64,000 nt of DNA. It comes from Candidatus Hydrogenedentota bacterium (GTDB lineage Bacteria; Hydrogenedentota; Hydrogenedentia; Hydrogenedentales; JAEUWI01). Shown piece by piece: positions 33,911-43,600 of this stretch. The position numbers were made by a program, and so were the translations under genes. The DNA is taken from positions 62,001 to 126,000 of the forward strand of contig JAHBVV010000015.1 of the NCBI GenBank assembly GCA_019637335.1, written 5' to 3'. Numbering within the stretch: the first letter of the stretch is position 1; each line of letters begins with the position of its first letter. The notes under the pieces were generated by a model that worked only from the letters and a program-made list of their open reading frames with translations, was not told where the DNA came from and searched no databases.

Positions 33911-36313
33911 ATGCGGACCTTTCCCGTTTTCTCGCTTGTCGCATGCTGTCTCTCGACCTTCAACGTCGCATACGCGCAATTCGACGAGTGTTTCGGCGGC
34001 GTTTACGTCGGTACGCTCACGCTCAGGGAGCCGGGTGCGACCCCTGTAGTCCTGGACGGCGTAATCTCAGGAATCTCATATATACGGTCGGAACGGCAAC
34101 CGGAGTTCAATGAGACGCGCTTCTGGGTTACCTTCGAAGGACGATCATATTTGGGGGGAGACGATGGGGACGGCTTATTTGAAGGGGACCCGGGGGGATT
34201 CGTAACGTCAGCGCGGTTTCTAACGGACGACATTACGGGAATCTCTGGTGCGGCGACCCCGGGTTCCATGACCTTCACGGGTACGCGCGGCTTGTTGAAT
34301 CAATCGGTCGAGTACAGCGGAACCTGCGCATTCGATCCCGCCATTGAAGGGCCGTGCGGTTCCAATTTCTTCGGCTGCGCCGTCGGCGGCGGAGAAGGCG
34401 AGGGCGAAGGGGAGGAAGAGGAAGAGATTTTCTGGGGGGCGGCCGAGGGGGCGTTCGACAACGCGCTGAACTGGGATCCGCAACGCGTGCCGGGCGCGGG
34501 AGAAACGGCGGTGTTCAATCTCGACACGCAATCGCTGGTAACCTTTGGGCAGGCGAGTTCAGAGCGCGTCTCGGTGCGGCGCGGCGCGGTGACGTTTTCG
34601 CAGGGCGCGTACAGAGTCGAGTCGACGTCGTTGATCGGCGCCAATCGCTCGCTGCGTGTAGGAGACGGCGCGGGGAACATCGCGGCGCTCCGGCTCGACA
34701 GCCATGTACTGACCAGCGTGCACTGCGCCATCGGGCGCGCCTCGGGGGCGACTGGGACCGTCATTGCCGAGAATGGGGCCATCTGGCAGAATTTTGGACG
34801 CATGAGCGTGGGGCTCGGCGGCGTGGGGACATTGGAAATTGGGGACGGCGCTGGCGTGTCGGCGTCGGAGGCCCGCGTGGGCGACAGTGCGGGCAGCGAA
34901 GGTTTCGTGCGCGTTACGGGTTCAGCCACGAAACAAGTGACATCAATATGGTCGACGGGGAACACCGCCATCGGTTTATCAGGGTCCGGGCAACTGCGGA
35001 TCGAGTCGGGCGGCGCCGTCGTGAGCCACGACGTACACCTCGGTGTGAACCCCGGCAGCGAAGGCAACGCCCTTATCGGCGGAAGTTCCGCCAAGGGCGG
35101 GGCAGTCTCGACCTGGGAGATGGATAACCTGATTGTCGGCGGCGCGGGTCAGGGGCAGATTATTCTTCGCTCCGGCGGCGAACTCACCAGTGGCGGCTCA
35201 GCGGTAATTGGCGCGGAAGCGGGCAGCGAAGGCCGGTTTTTTATGTTTGACGTTTCCGCGCGCTGGTCTCCCGAAAACGATGTGACGGTGGGCGGCGCAG
35301 GTCGCGGTGTACTGCGGGTTGACGAAGGCACACAACTGCTCGTTCCCGGCAGGTTGACCATAGGCCGCGACGCGGGCAGCGAAGGCATCGTGCTAATTAC
35401 CGAAATCACTGACCTTCAAAGCGCGGCGTTGACGGTCGAAGGCGAGTTGCTTGTGGGTGTGCGTGGCGAAGGACAAATCAGATCGTTGGGTTCGGTGATC
35501 GAATCCAGAGCCGGGGCATTCGTCGGGGCGGATGAGGGCGGCGACGGCCACGTGCGGCTTGACAACACGCTGGCGCTGTGGAGCACACCGTTCGTGGAAC
35601 TAGGCACGGTCGTCGAGGGCAACGGCACGACGGCGGTGCTCGGAACCGGCCGCCTCACGCTGCACAACGGCGCGGGGGTGCTGGCGGAAAGCGTAACGGT
35701 GCGCGCCGGCAGCACCATCGAGGGCAACGGCTTCATCCTGGCCGGGGAAGGCGTGACCGTCGAAGGCACGATAGCGCCGGGCGTCGTCGTGGCGGACGGA
35801 AAGGCCGCCAAGCAGGGCGACGTGGATCCGACGTTAACCATCGACGGCAATCTAAGAGTCGAAGGCGGCGTGATCGCGATCGATGTAGGCGGCGCGGCGC
35901 CAGGCGAGGCCGGCCAGCTCGTAGTGAATGGCGATGCAGTCTTGCGTGAGGTCACAGTTCGCATGAACTTTGTCGATGGGTACCTGCCACGCGCGGGCGA
36001 GACCGCGACGGTGATTGTGGTCGGCGGCGCGCTCAGCTTCGAGAATCCAACATTGGAGTTCGACGGTGTTGCCGATGGATTCGACTACACGATAAACGAA
36101 GACGGCGGAATGCTGGACTTCGAGGCGATTAACGACGCACAAGCCATTCCCAGCGGTGAAGGCGAAGGCGAAGGCGAAGGTGAGGGTGAACGCGAGAGAC
36201 CATCGCCCGTTGCTTGCAGCCCGGAATCCGCCAAGAACTCCAGCCTTGCATCGCTCGCGCCGCTGTTATCGCTGATCCTGTTGCTGTGCGTGAGGCCCAA
36301 ACGGCGCGCATAG
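33911..36313 (+). CDS. Surface beta-strand-repeat protein C with two EG linkers
   Basis: An 800-residue paralogue of A and B. Signal peptide (VFSLVACCLSTFNVAYAQ), then a short N-terminal domain of about 140 residues unlike A and B. A first Glu-Gly/Glu linker (nucleotides 34388-34430) is followed by the shared beta-repeat array (IFWGAAEGAFDNALNWDPQRVPGAGETAVFN, with repeated GSEG steps). A second linker near 36157-36195 leads to ERPSPVACSP, a hydrophobic helix (LASLAPLLSLILLLCV) and the basic end RPKRRA. The first linker shows the domain was attached as a module. Start ATG 33911 uses GGGAG inside the end of gene B. Confidence 0.83.
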   Translation: MRTFPVFSLVACCLSTFNVAYAQFDECFGGVYVGTLTLREPGATPVVLDGVISGISYIRSERQPEFNETRFWVTFEGRSYLGGDDGDGLFEGDPGGFVTSARFLTDDITGISGAATPGSMTFTGTRGLLNQSVEYSGTCAFDPAIEGPCGSNFFGCAVGGGEGEGEGEEEEEIFWGAAEGAFDNALNWDPQRVPGAGETAVFNLDTQSLVTFGQASSERVSVRRGAVTFSQGAYRVESTSLIGANRSLRVGDGAGNIAALRLDSHVLTSVHCAIGRASGATGTVIAENGAIWQNFGRMSVGLGGVGTLEIGDGAGVSASEARVGDSAGSEGFVRVTGSATKQVTSIWSTGNTAIGLSGSGQLRIESGGAVVSHDVHLGVNPGSEGNALIGGSSAKGGAVSTWEMDNLIVGGAGQGQIILRSGGELTSGGSAVIGAEAGSEGRFFMFDVSARWSPENDVTVGGAGRGVLRVDEGTQLLVPGRLTIGRDAGSEGIVLITEITDLQSAALTVEGELLVGVRGEGQIRSLGSVIESRAGAFVGADEGGDGHVRLDNTLALWSTPFVELGTVVEGNGTTAVLGTGRLTLHNGAGVLAESVTVRAGSTIEGNGFILAGEGVTVEGTIAPGVVVADGKAAKQGDVDPTLTIDGNLRVEGGVIAIDVGGAAPGEAGQLVVNGDAVLREVTVRMNFVDGYLPRAGETATVIVVGGALSFENPTLEFDGVADGFDYTINEDGGMLDFEAINDAQAIPSGEGEGEGEGEGERERPSPVACSPESAKNSSLASLAPLLSLILLLCVRPKRRA

Positions 36314-36384
36314 AGCGCTACCGGATTCAAGCGCAGACTTGTTAACCCGGACAGTGCGCCTTCGTGAGCCACGGCGCCATTCGA

Positions 36385-37359
36385 TTATTCCAACATCGCT
36401 TTAATTTCATCCAGCGTATACCGCTGCTCCTGCAATGCACGAATCCGCTCAATCCGCTCGATCATCTCCGGCGCATAGAGCTGGTATCCCGACTCCGCCA
36501 CCTCCGCCACCTCAAGCAGGCCCAGTTTGGTCCAATGCCGGATCGTGGAGTTGGCGACCCCCGCGCGCGCCGCCAGGGCTCCAATCTTGAGCAACGCGCC
36601 GCCGTCGGACGGCAACAACGTTTCGCCCTCCACCGCCTTGAGATACATTTCCAGAGAGCGGTCAACCGCCCGGTAGATGAGCGACTCGTAGCCGCTTTTC
36701 GACCCGCCGGTCTGCGCTTTCTCCAGTGCGCCGATGTAGGCCAGCCGCTCGCGCTTCTGGATAATGGCCGGCGGGTAGCCCGCCATCATCAGCAAGAGGT
36801 TCATCAGGAGCCGGGCCGTTCGGCCATTGCCATCGACGAACGGGTGAATCGTCACAAGGCGGTAATGCGCCTCCGCCGCCAGCGCCACCGGGTGCAGATC
36901 ATTCGCCCCCGCCAGCCACGCCGCAAAGTCCGCCATCAGGTCCGGAACTTTCATGGGATTCGGCAACACAACCGTAGAGCCCGCGATGCGCACCGCAATG
37001 TTCCGGTAACGTCCCGCGTTAATATCGTCTATGCCCTTGAGAATCAGCGAATGAATCGCGAGCATATCGCGCTCGCCCAGGTCCGCCGGGGTCCGCCGCA
37101 CCTGGTCCCGAACCCAGTCGATCGCCTGCGCATGGTTCGCCGCCTCCAGGTGCTCCCGCAGCGATTTCCCCCCAACCGTCAGCCCCTTCTCCAGCACCAG
37201 GGCCGTTTCGCGACGTGTGAGCGTGTTCCCTTCGATGGCGTTGCTGGTATAGGTCAGCTCGACGCGATACCAGTCCTCCAGATTCTTCACAAGATCGGGG
37301 GGGAGAGGCCGGTAGCGGTCAAGCCGCTTCTTCTTCTCGGTTATGGCATCGAAGATCAT
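36385..37359 (-). CDS. Fic family AMPylase with N-terminal inhibitory motif and MerR-like HTH
   Basis: A 324-residue Fic protein that should transfer AMP (or another nucleotide part) to a target hydroxyl. The catalytic motif HPFVDGNGRTAR (about 172-183) is complete. The inhibitory helix TSNAIEGN (Ser 39, Glu 43) precedes it, as in class II Fic proteins that restrain themselves. The last 80 residues contain a MerR-like winged helix (LAARAGVANSTIRHWTKLGLL). Start ATG 37359 is chosen over one six codons upstream because it matches the usual N-terminus of the family and leaves the palindrome at 37370-37391 outside the gene. Auto-regulation by the HTH is inferred. Confidence 0.88.
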   Translation of the reverse strand: MIFDAITEKKKRLDRYRPLPPDLVKNLEDWYRVELTYTSNAIEGNTLTRRETALVLEKGLTVGGKSLREHLEAANHAQAIDWVRDQVRRTPADLGERDMLAIHSLILKGIDDINAGRYRNIAVRIAGSTVVLPNPMKVPDLMADFAAWLAGANDLHPVALAAEAHYRLVTIHPFVDGNGRTARLLMNLLLMMAGYPPAIIQKRERLAYIGALEKAQTGGSKSGYESLIYRAVDRSLEMYLKAVEGETLLPSDGGALLKIGALAARAGVANSTIRHWTKLGLLEVAEVAESGYQLYAPEMIERIERIRALQEQRYTLDEIKAMLE

Positions 37360-37369
37360 ACGTAAAGCA

Positions 37370-37391
37370 TAAACCATAACGTTATGGTTTA
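37370..37391. promoter_or_regulatory. Perfect 22 bp palindrome before the fic gene
   Basis: A perfect dyad with no central gap; half-site AAACCATAAC, mirrored by GTTATGGTTT, plus one more T/A pair outside. It starts 11 bp upstream of the chosen Fic start codon and covers an alternative ATG. Its AT content stands out in GC-rich DNA. The position and the HTH at the C-terminus of the adjacent protein suggest an operator for autoregulation. Confidence 0.6.
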
Positions 37392-37431
37392 CAATAGCAC
37401 CGAATGCCCACTGATTTCTTTGCCCGTTACG

Positions 37432-38802
37432 CTACTCGCTCCCCAACGGCAGTTCCTGATTACACACCCCGTCCTTTCCCGCATGAAAGATATTCTCCCC
37501 CACGACCACATTCTTCGGGAAATGCGGGCTGTCGGGCGTGTACCGCACACACAGCGCGTACTGGTAGCGCGGGCCTTCCCGCACGAGTTCCCCATCCACC
37601 AGCACGCCATCCCGACCGGAATCGTACACGATATTGCCTTCGATGAGGATGTCGGACAGGTTCGGGTTTTCCTCCAATTGCTTGTCCATAAGGAAGATGC
37701 CGTACCCACCGTTGCCCTCGTTCCGCCCGCCCCAGTTCCAGTATTCGTGGCCGTAGCCGAAGTCCGTGATCTGGTTGTTGGCGATGATGATGCCGCTGTC
37801 GTGGTTACCCGCCTTCGCCGGCGCGCCTTCCTTCGCCAGCACGGCATGCTCCGAGGCCGCGCCGGGATTGATGAGGATGCCCCAGAGGTCGATGTGGGTC
37901 AGCAGGTTACCCGTCACCGTGACATTCCGGCTGCCGTGCGTCATCTTCACGCCCATGAACCCGTGGTCCACAATGTTGTCGGACACGATGACGTGGTCCG
38001 AGTGGATATCGATGCCCTGGGCGCAATTTTGCAGGTAATTGCCGCGGATGATCGTGTGGCTCGTCTCGCGCGGGCCGGTCACCACGATGGCGGAGCCCTG
38101 GTGCCAGTTGCTCACGTAGCCGGTCTCCCAGGCCTCCCGCGGCATAAGCTGGCCCTTCTCCCCGGGCCGCACGGTCAGCTCGCCGAGGCCATATTGCTCC
38201 TTCGCCTCCCGGGTCGGCAGCAGCCGCTCCTCAATAACCCGGTTCGATTCAATCACCGTGCCCCGGCTGCCGGTCACGAGAATGCCGGTACCGTCGATCG
38301 CACGGAACGCATAGCCATACAGCGGCGACGCCGTGCGATCGTCGATGGCGATGCACTTGTAGTTGCGCACCAGGCAATCCTTCACCGTCACCTGCTCGCT
38401 GCCGCGTATTTCAATCGCCGCGTCCCGCGCATGGTGGTCGAGCACCCGCACACCGCGCACGTCCACCAACCGGCTCTTGTGGATAAACAGTCCCGGCCCC
38501 CGCGCCGGTTCGTCCGCCGCGCTCCGCGTCAGCGTGACGCCCTCCAGCCGCACCAGGCTCGCCTTTTCCACCGTCACGATACTCGCGCCCGGATTGGTCT
38601 GTTCGATGGCGCCCGGCCCATACAGCCCCCCGCCTTCGCCGCGCAGAAACAGCGCAGCATCGATCGTGTGAACCCCCGGCGGCACATAGATCATCTCCCC
38701 CGGATGCGCGTCGATCGCCTCCTGCGGCGTGGGGTAGTCGGTAATCGCGGGCTGCGCAACGGCCAGCGGGGCCATCAGGGCGATACAGATCGATGCGAAC
38801 AT
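37432..38802 (-). CDS. Secreted right-handed parallel beta-helix protein
   Basis: A 456-residue exported protein. A signal peptide (FASICIALMAPLAVAQ) is followed by short repeated rungs typical of pectate-lyase-like beta-helices, for example VRGVRVLDHHARDAAIEIRG, TVIESNRVI, HTIIRGNYLQN, VIVSDNIVDHG and VTVTGNLLTH. The opening DYPTPQEAIDAHPGEMIYVPPGVH is common in polysaccharide lyases and glycosidases with this fold. No specific catalytic residues can be assigned. It likely acts on a polysaccharide outside the cell. Start ATG 38802; a start 12 codons upstream is possible but would place a basic stretch before the signal. Confidence 0.85.
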   Translation of the reverse strand: MFASICIALMAPLAVAQPAITDYPTPQEAIDAHPGEMIYVPPGVHTIDAALFLRGEGGGLYGPGAIEQTNPGASIVTVEKASLVRLEGVTLTRSAADEPARGPGLFIHKSRLVDVRGVRVLDHHARDAAIEIRGSEQVTVKDCLVRNYKCIAIDDRTASPLYGYAFRAIDGTGILVTGSRGTVIESNRVIEERLLPTREAKEQYGLGELTVRPGEKGQLMPREAWETGYVSNWHQGSAIVVTGPRETSHTIIRGNYLQNCAQGIDIHSDHVIVSDNIVDHGFMGVKMTHGSRNVTVTGNLLTHIDLWGILINPGAASEHAVLAKEGAPAKAGNHDSGIIIANNQITDFGYGHEYWNWGGRNEGNGGYGIFLMDKQLEENPNLSDILIEGNIVYDSGRDGVLVDGELVREGPRYQYALCVRYTPDSPHFPKNVVVGENIFHAGKDGVCNQELPLGSE

Positions 38803-38904
38803 GAGGGGGATCCTGTGGATTGAACGGCCGCCCGCCATACCGCGCAGGGGGTATTGGCGGAGCGTGAACGGCGTGAAAACGTTACCGAACTGCGCATTGG
38901 CCCC

Positions 38905-39669
38905 TCAACAGCTCTCCTGCGGGACGCCGTCAATCAATAGCGGGTCCCCGCTGCTGTAGACGCCCTTCGCCGGATCGCCGTGGGTGAATAATGTCGGCGT
39001 GTACGCCACGAAATAGCTCCGCCGCGGGCGACCGGTGGTGTTCGCGCCGCTCCGGTGCAGCAGGAAGCTCGAAAAAGCCACCAGCGTCCCCGCGGGGACC
39101 TCGATGAGGTCGCCGGGGTCGTCGCCGCCGTAGCCCACCATGGCGTGGGCGGATTCGTCCCACGCATGGGGCAGGAGGCCGCGGGAGGGCGCGCGCTCAA
39201 AGGGCAATACCGAAATCGTGCCGTTGGCCTCGCTCATGTCGTCCAGCGCGATCCAGCACGTGAGATATGGCGTGTGCTCCGCCGCGCCGCCGGAATAGAC
39301 CGAATAGCCGCTGTCCTGGTGCCAGGCAAAGCTCGTCGCCTCATCCGACATCTTCACCACGAACTGTTCGTTGTGCAGGTAGGCCGTATCCCCGATTGTC
39401 GCGCGGCAGACGGACGCCGCCTTCTCGCCGAAGATCAACGGCAGCAGCTCCGGATGGGTCTTGCGCGCGCTCAACACGAAGTACTTCTTGCCGAGCACGT
39501 TGATGCGATCCTCGGTTACCCCGCGCGCGCGCATGTCCGCCTCAATTTCCGACACGGACGCGTCACAGACGCCCCGCACCAATTCCAATTCGTTCGCGTC
39601 CAGGAAGTTGGGTGCGATCAGGTAGCCCAAGTCTCTGAACTGCGCGCACTGGCGCTCTGAAATCTGCAT
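38905..39669 (-). CDS. Phytanoyl-CoA dioxygenase (PhyH) family protein
   Basis: A 254-residue cytosolic Fe(II)/2-oxoglutarate oxygenase candidate. The iron triad is visible as WHQD (His 117, Asp 119) and His 205 (LLHRSG), with an Arg of the following RRSY (216-217) suited to bind 2-oxoglutarate. The sequence TYLTCWIALDDMSEANGTISVLP-like block (TCWIALDDMSEANG) is typical of PhyH. It probably hydroxylates a small molecule. The start at 39669 is preceded by GAGG at a suitable distance; the longer frame has no such site. Divergent from the membrane protein gene at 39845 with 175 bp between. Confidence 0.9.
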   Translation of the reverse strand: MQISERQCAQFRDLGYLIAPNFLDANELELVRGVCDASVSEIEADMRARGVTEDRINVLGKKYFVLSARKTHPELLPLIFGEKAASVCRATIGDTAYLHNEQFVVKMSDEATSFAWHQDSGYSVYSGGAAEHTPYLTCWIALDDMSEANGTISVLPFERAPSRGLLPHAWDESAHAMVGYGGDDPGDLIEVPAGTLVAFSSFLLHRSGANTTGRPRRSYFVAYTPTLFTHGDPAKGVYSSGDPLLIDGVPQESC

Positions 39670-39844
39670 CGCTGCCTCGTTTACCGAAGAGCCTCGTGCG
39701 ACGACCAACACGGGAGCGCAACGGCCTCGCTGAAGCCTACGTGAGCACACAAATCTGATTCAAATCCACTGCGACGCCTGGCGCGTGAATGGCGCGGCAG
39801 TCGGGTGCTACAATCCCCGCCACCGGCAACCCACGGAAATCCCC

Positions 39845-40642
39845 ATGCACGCTCTCACCGCCATCGCCAACGGCCGCTTCACGCCCCGCGCGCTCCGGGT
39901 CTATCTCGCCGCCCTCATCGTTGGCTTCTACGGGCTCATCCTCCCGTGCTGGTGGCTATTCCCCGCCGAAAACAACTTCTCCATCCTCACCCACACCTTC
40001 AGCTACCTCGGCAGCTGGGAGGAAGACCGCAATCCACGGGCGTGGTGGCTCTTCAGCATCGCCATGACCGCCTGGGGCCTGGCGTCCATCCCGCTCGTGC
40101 TGTATTCCTGGCGCCGCGCCGCGCCCTGGGCCCGCCGCGCCCCACGCGTGCTTCCGGGCCTGCTGCTCGCGGGTTGCGCGGGTATCATCATCGTCGGGCT
40201 CTTCCCCGACACGCGCGATGCCATCATCGGCCCCCTGCGCTGGACGCGGGTGCATTACTTCGGCGCGCTGTTCATCGTCGTGGGGTTCCTGGGCGGTGTG
40301 CCCTGGCTCGGCGCGCTCGTGCGCCGCGCCGCGCGCGACCCGCGCCTGCCGGAGGATGTCCGCCGCGCCTACGCCCGCGCGCAGTGGCCCCACGCCTGCT
40401 TCGCCGCCATCTGCGCGGTCGCCCTCTTCTTCCTGATCCGCTGGGAGATCATCTACCCGGGACTGAAAGCCGCCGCGGAAGCCGAGGGCCGCGAATTCGG
40501 CAGCCGCTGGCGCGAGGCGATGAACACCATCTACTCCTTCCCCCTCTGGGACAACGTCTTCGTCCAGACGCTGTTCATTTACCTGGTCTGGACCGCGCTG
40601 GCGCTCCCGGCGCGCGAACCGGGCACGCTTGACGCGAAATAA
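39845..40642 (+). CDS. Polytopic membrane protein, function unknown
   Basis: A 265-residue inner-membrane protein with about six helices (near 18-38, 68-88, 102-122, 138-160, 188-206 and 245-262). The general plan, with a His/Trp-rich loop (TRVHYFGALFIVVGF), resembles DUF998-type proteins, but I cannot assign it firmly. Start ATG 39845 is chosen because residue 1 then lies just before the first helix. It converges with the large LamG protein gene after 12 bp. No substrate or partner can be read from context. Confidence 0.75.
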   Translation: MHALTAIANGRFTPRALRVYLAALIVGFYGLILPCWWLFPAENNFSILTHTFSYLGSWEEDRNPRAWWLFSIAMTAWGLASIPLVLYSWRRAAPWARRAPRVLPGLLLAGCAGIIIVGLFPDTRDAIIGPLRWTRVHYFGALFIVVGFLGGVPWLGALVRRAARDPRLPEDVRRAYARAQWPHACFAAICAVALFFLIRWEIIYPGLKAAAEAEGREFGSRWREAMNTIYSFPLWDNVFVQTLFIYLVWTALALPAREPGTLDAK

Positions 40643-40654
40643 CGCGCAACGGGA

Positions 40655-43600
40655 TCAGTCCCCGCCCACCCGGAAGAAATGCCAGGCCGCTTGCCCGGTC
40701 GCCCCTTCCCGCGCGCGGGCGCTCCACATGCCCGGCGTATCGTTCGGCGCGATTTGCAGGTCCACCCGCAAGACGCCGTCCTTCGCGCCGTAATACCCGC
40801 TGAATTCCGCCGCCCGCCCGTCGGGGTCGCGGATATCGAGCTCCACGGGAACCACCGCATCCACCGGCTGGCTTTCGGCGTCCGCCACCGTAACCGTCAG
40901 CGCAACCGGTTTCCCGCGCTGCGCTTCTTCCGGCCCACTCACGGCGATCGAGGCGATGGGTCTTGCGGTTACCAGCAACATCCGCCCGCCGCCGGGCTCC
41001 AGTTGCAGATCGAAGCGCGTGCCGTCCTCCGCGGGCGTCACGGGAATCTCGCGGGACGCCACCAGGTCATACACGTGCCCCGCCCGCGCCAGATCGATTG
41101 TGGTGGTCGCCGGAAGGCCGTTCTCCATCACCAGGCCGTGGCTGCCAACATAGCTCCCGAACTCCCGGTGGTCGTTGATCGCGAAAAGATACTCCGAGCT
41201 CCCGTACGCGCGGCGGTACGTCAACACCTCGGGGTTGGACGACCTCACCGGCCAGGCATAACGCCCCGCGAGCTGTTCGCGGAGTGCGGCGGCCCGCTCC
41301 AGCAATGCCGCCTTGTCAACATCCGCCTGTTTGACGCGCGTATAGACGGGTATCGTGATGTCCGGCGCAATCGCGGGGCAAAGCCGCTCGTCCCCCACCA
41401 CAATGCCGCCCCCTTGCTGGAAGGCCCGCACGGCGTCCACGATGCTCCGGGGCAGCACATCGCAATCGGCCAGCACCAGCACGCGATAACGATCAAGCCC
41501 GTCCCGCTGGAGGCTCTCCTCGAACACGATCTCCGGCTGCAGGCCCGCGAAGCGCAGAATGTGGTAGGCGTCCGCGCCCCACGACCCGCCCCAGCCGTAG
41601 GTCCCGCGCCCGGCGAACATCTCCGAGGTGAAACTCTCCAGAAAAGCCACGTCCGAAGGGGCGGCGGGCGTCTGGAGAAGCGTCGGACCCAGGGGACGCA
41701 CGACCGTCGCCGCTAATTCCTTCAGCGCATGCCGCGTCTCCGGGTGCGTGTAGCGGTACACCGATCCGCCTTCCGCCGGCACAAGCGACTGCCAGCCGTG
41801 GTACATGATCCCCTTTACCGGCCGCGCGATCTTGCTCCAGAAGGCCTGCCGCAGGTGCGCCGGCGCAATCGTGATGTACGCCGCGTCGGGATCGTAGTCT
41901 TCCCACGCGGACTGCGCCGCCGCTACCGTGCCCTCGGCGGGCGCGGTCTGTGACCGGTACCAGATGATCTGCGTCATCTTCATCACGTCCTGCCCCGTCC
42001 GCCCGCCGCGCGCCATCGCGAACAGTTCGTCCGCCGCCAGCCCGATGCGCTCGGGATCGGGATAGCTGTAGGTCCAGTGGGAGAGGTAGTCCACATTGCC
42101 GCCGCTCCCCCAGATCGACGGAACGCGCACCGCCGGATCGAAGAAGGTCCAGAAGTCATCGCCCGCCTCCCGCAAGCCGTCGTGGACCGCGGAGTGCATC
42201 GCGTTCCACCCGTCGCCCACCTTCCAGAACCAGCGGTAGTACTGGAGCAATTCGTGATCATCCGGAACGGCGCGGTCCGGTCGAAAATCCGGAATCTCGC
42301 TCCAGCGCACGCCGTTCTTGTGCTGCGCCTCCTCCGGGATCTCCCGGCCGGTCGCCGCGCGGTAGGCCGCGCGATCGTGCTCGTGAAAGCAGACCTGCGA
42401 GCTGTCCCGCACTTCCGTGTTGATCAGGGCCGCCTGGAAGGCCGGAAAATCGCCATAACTCTGCGCCACCGATTGCCCCACATTCTTGGAGAAGTCCAGC
42501 AGACCCGGCGTCAGGCAGCAGGGGTTCACGCGCTCGTAGGGCGCGCCGTCGCGGCCGATGCGCAGGAGTTCGGTCTTCGCATCGAGCCAGTGCCCCACGC
42601 CAAGGCTGATGATGACGCCGAAATCCTCCGCAAAGGCCCGGTCCAGCATGCGGTAGCTCGCGTCCAGGTTCCGCGAATCCTGCGCGGGAACCGGCGCGCC
42701 CGCCCGCCAGACGGCGTCGTAATCACAGCGCAGCCCGAGGCAGTGCGTGAAGCCCAACTCCTTCAATCGCGGCAACTCCTCCACAACGCCTTCGACCCCG
42801 CCCACGCCCCACATCACCACGGGCATCCGGTGGGGCGGCTGGCGCGGCACGATGGTCACGGGGAACGTGTCGGTGTTCCGGTACGCGGTTTCCTCCGGGC
42901 CGGTCGCATACGTGACCGCCACCGCGTACTCCCCCGGGCGAAGCGACGTGTCCAGCGCGTACGCCACGTCCGCCGATCCGCCCGGAGCCAGTTCGGGCAG
43001 CGTGTAGGCCTGTTCCGGCATTCCCGGAACGCGCACCGTCGCGGTCACCCCCGTGAGTGGCGCCCGCCGCGCGTTGGTCAGCGTGAAGCCCAGGCGCGCA
43101 TCCGCCTCCATCCGGCCCCAGGCCGTCCGCACGTGCGCCGCCGACACCACCAGCGGACGGAATTCCCGCGCGCCTTCCGTCAGCCGGACTTCGTCGATCG
43201 TGCCGGGAAAGCCGTGGTACAGGCTGCCCACGCGATCGCCGATCGACAGCCCGTGCGCCCCAGGGTGCACCGGCCCCCGACCCGGCTTCGTGGAACGGCC
43301 CACCGACCGCCCATCGCGGAAGAACTGCACCGTCCCCGCGCCGTCGTAGGTGAAAGCAACGTGACGCCACACGCCCGGTTCGTAGGACAGCCCCCCGCCA
43401 TCCCACCAGGTCTCCGAATCTTCGCCAAACCCGAGCACTACCCGCATGCGCCGCAGGCCGCTCCCGTCCGCCGGCCCGAGAATCCACTGGTAGTCATCGT
43501 GCGCGACGTATTTCTTGTCCAGCAGGAAGGAATCCGGATAGTCCGCAATCGCCTCGCTCGGGCGTATCCACATCTCCGCGGTGAAGGCGCCGCGCGGCGA

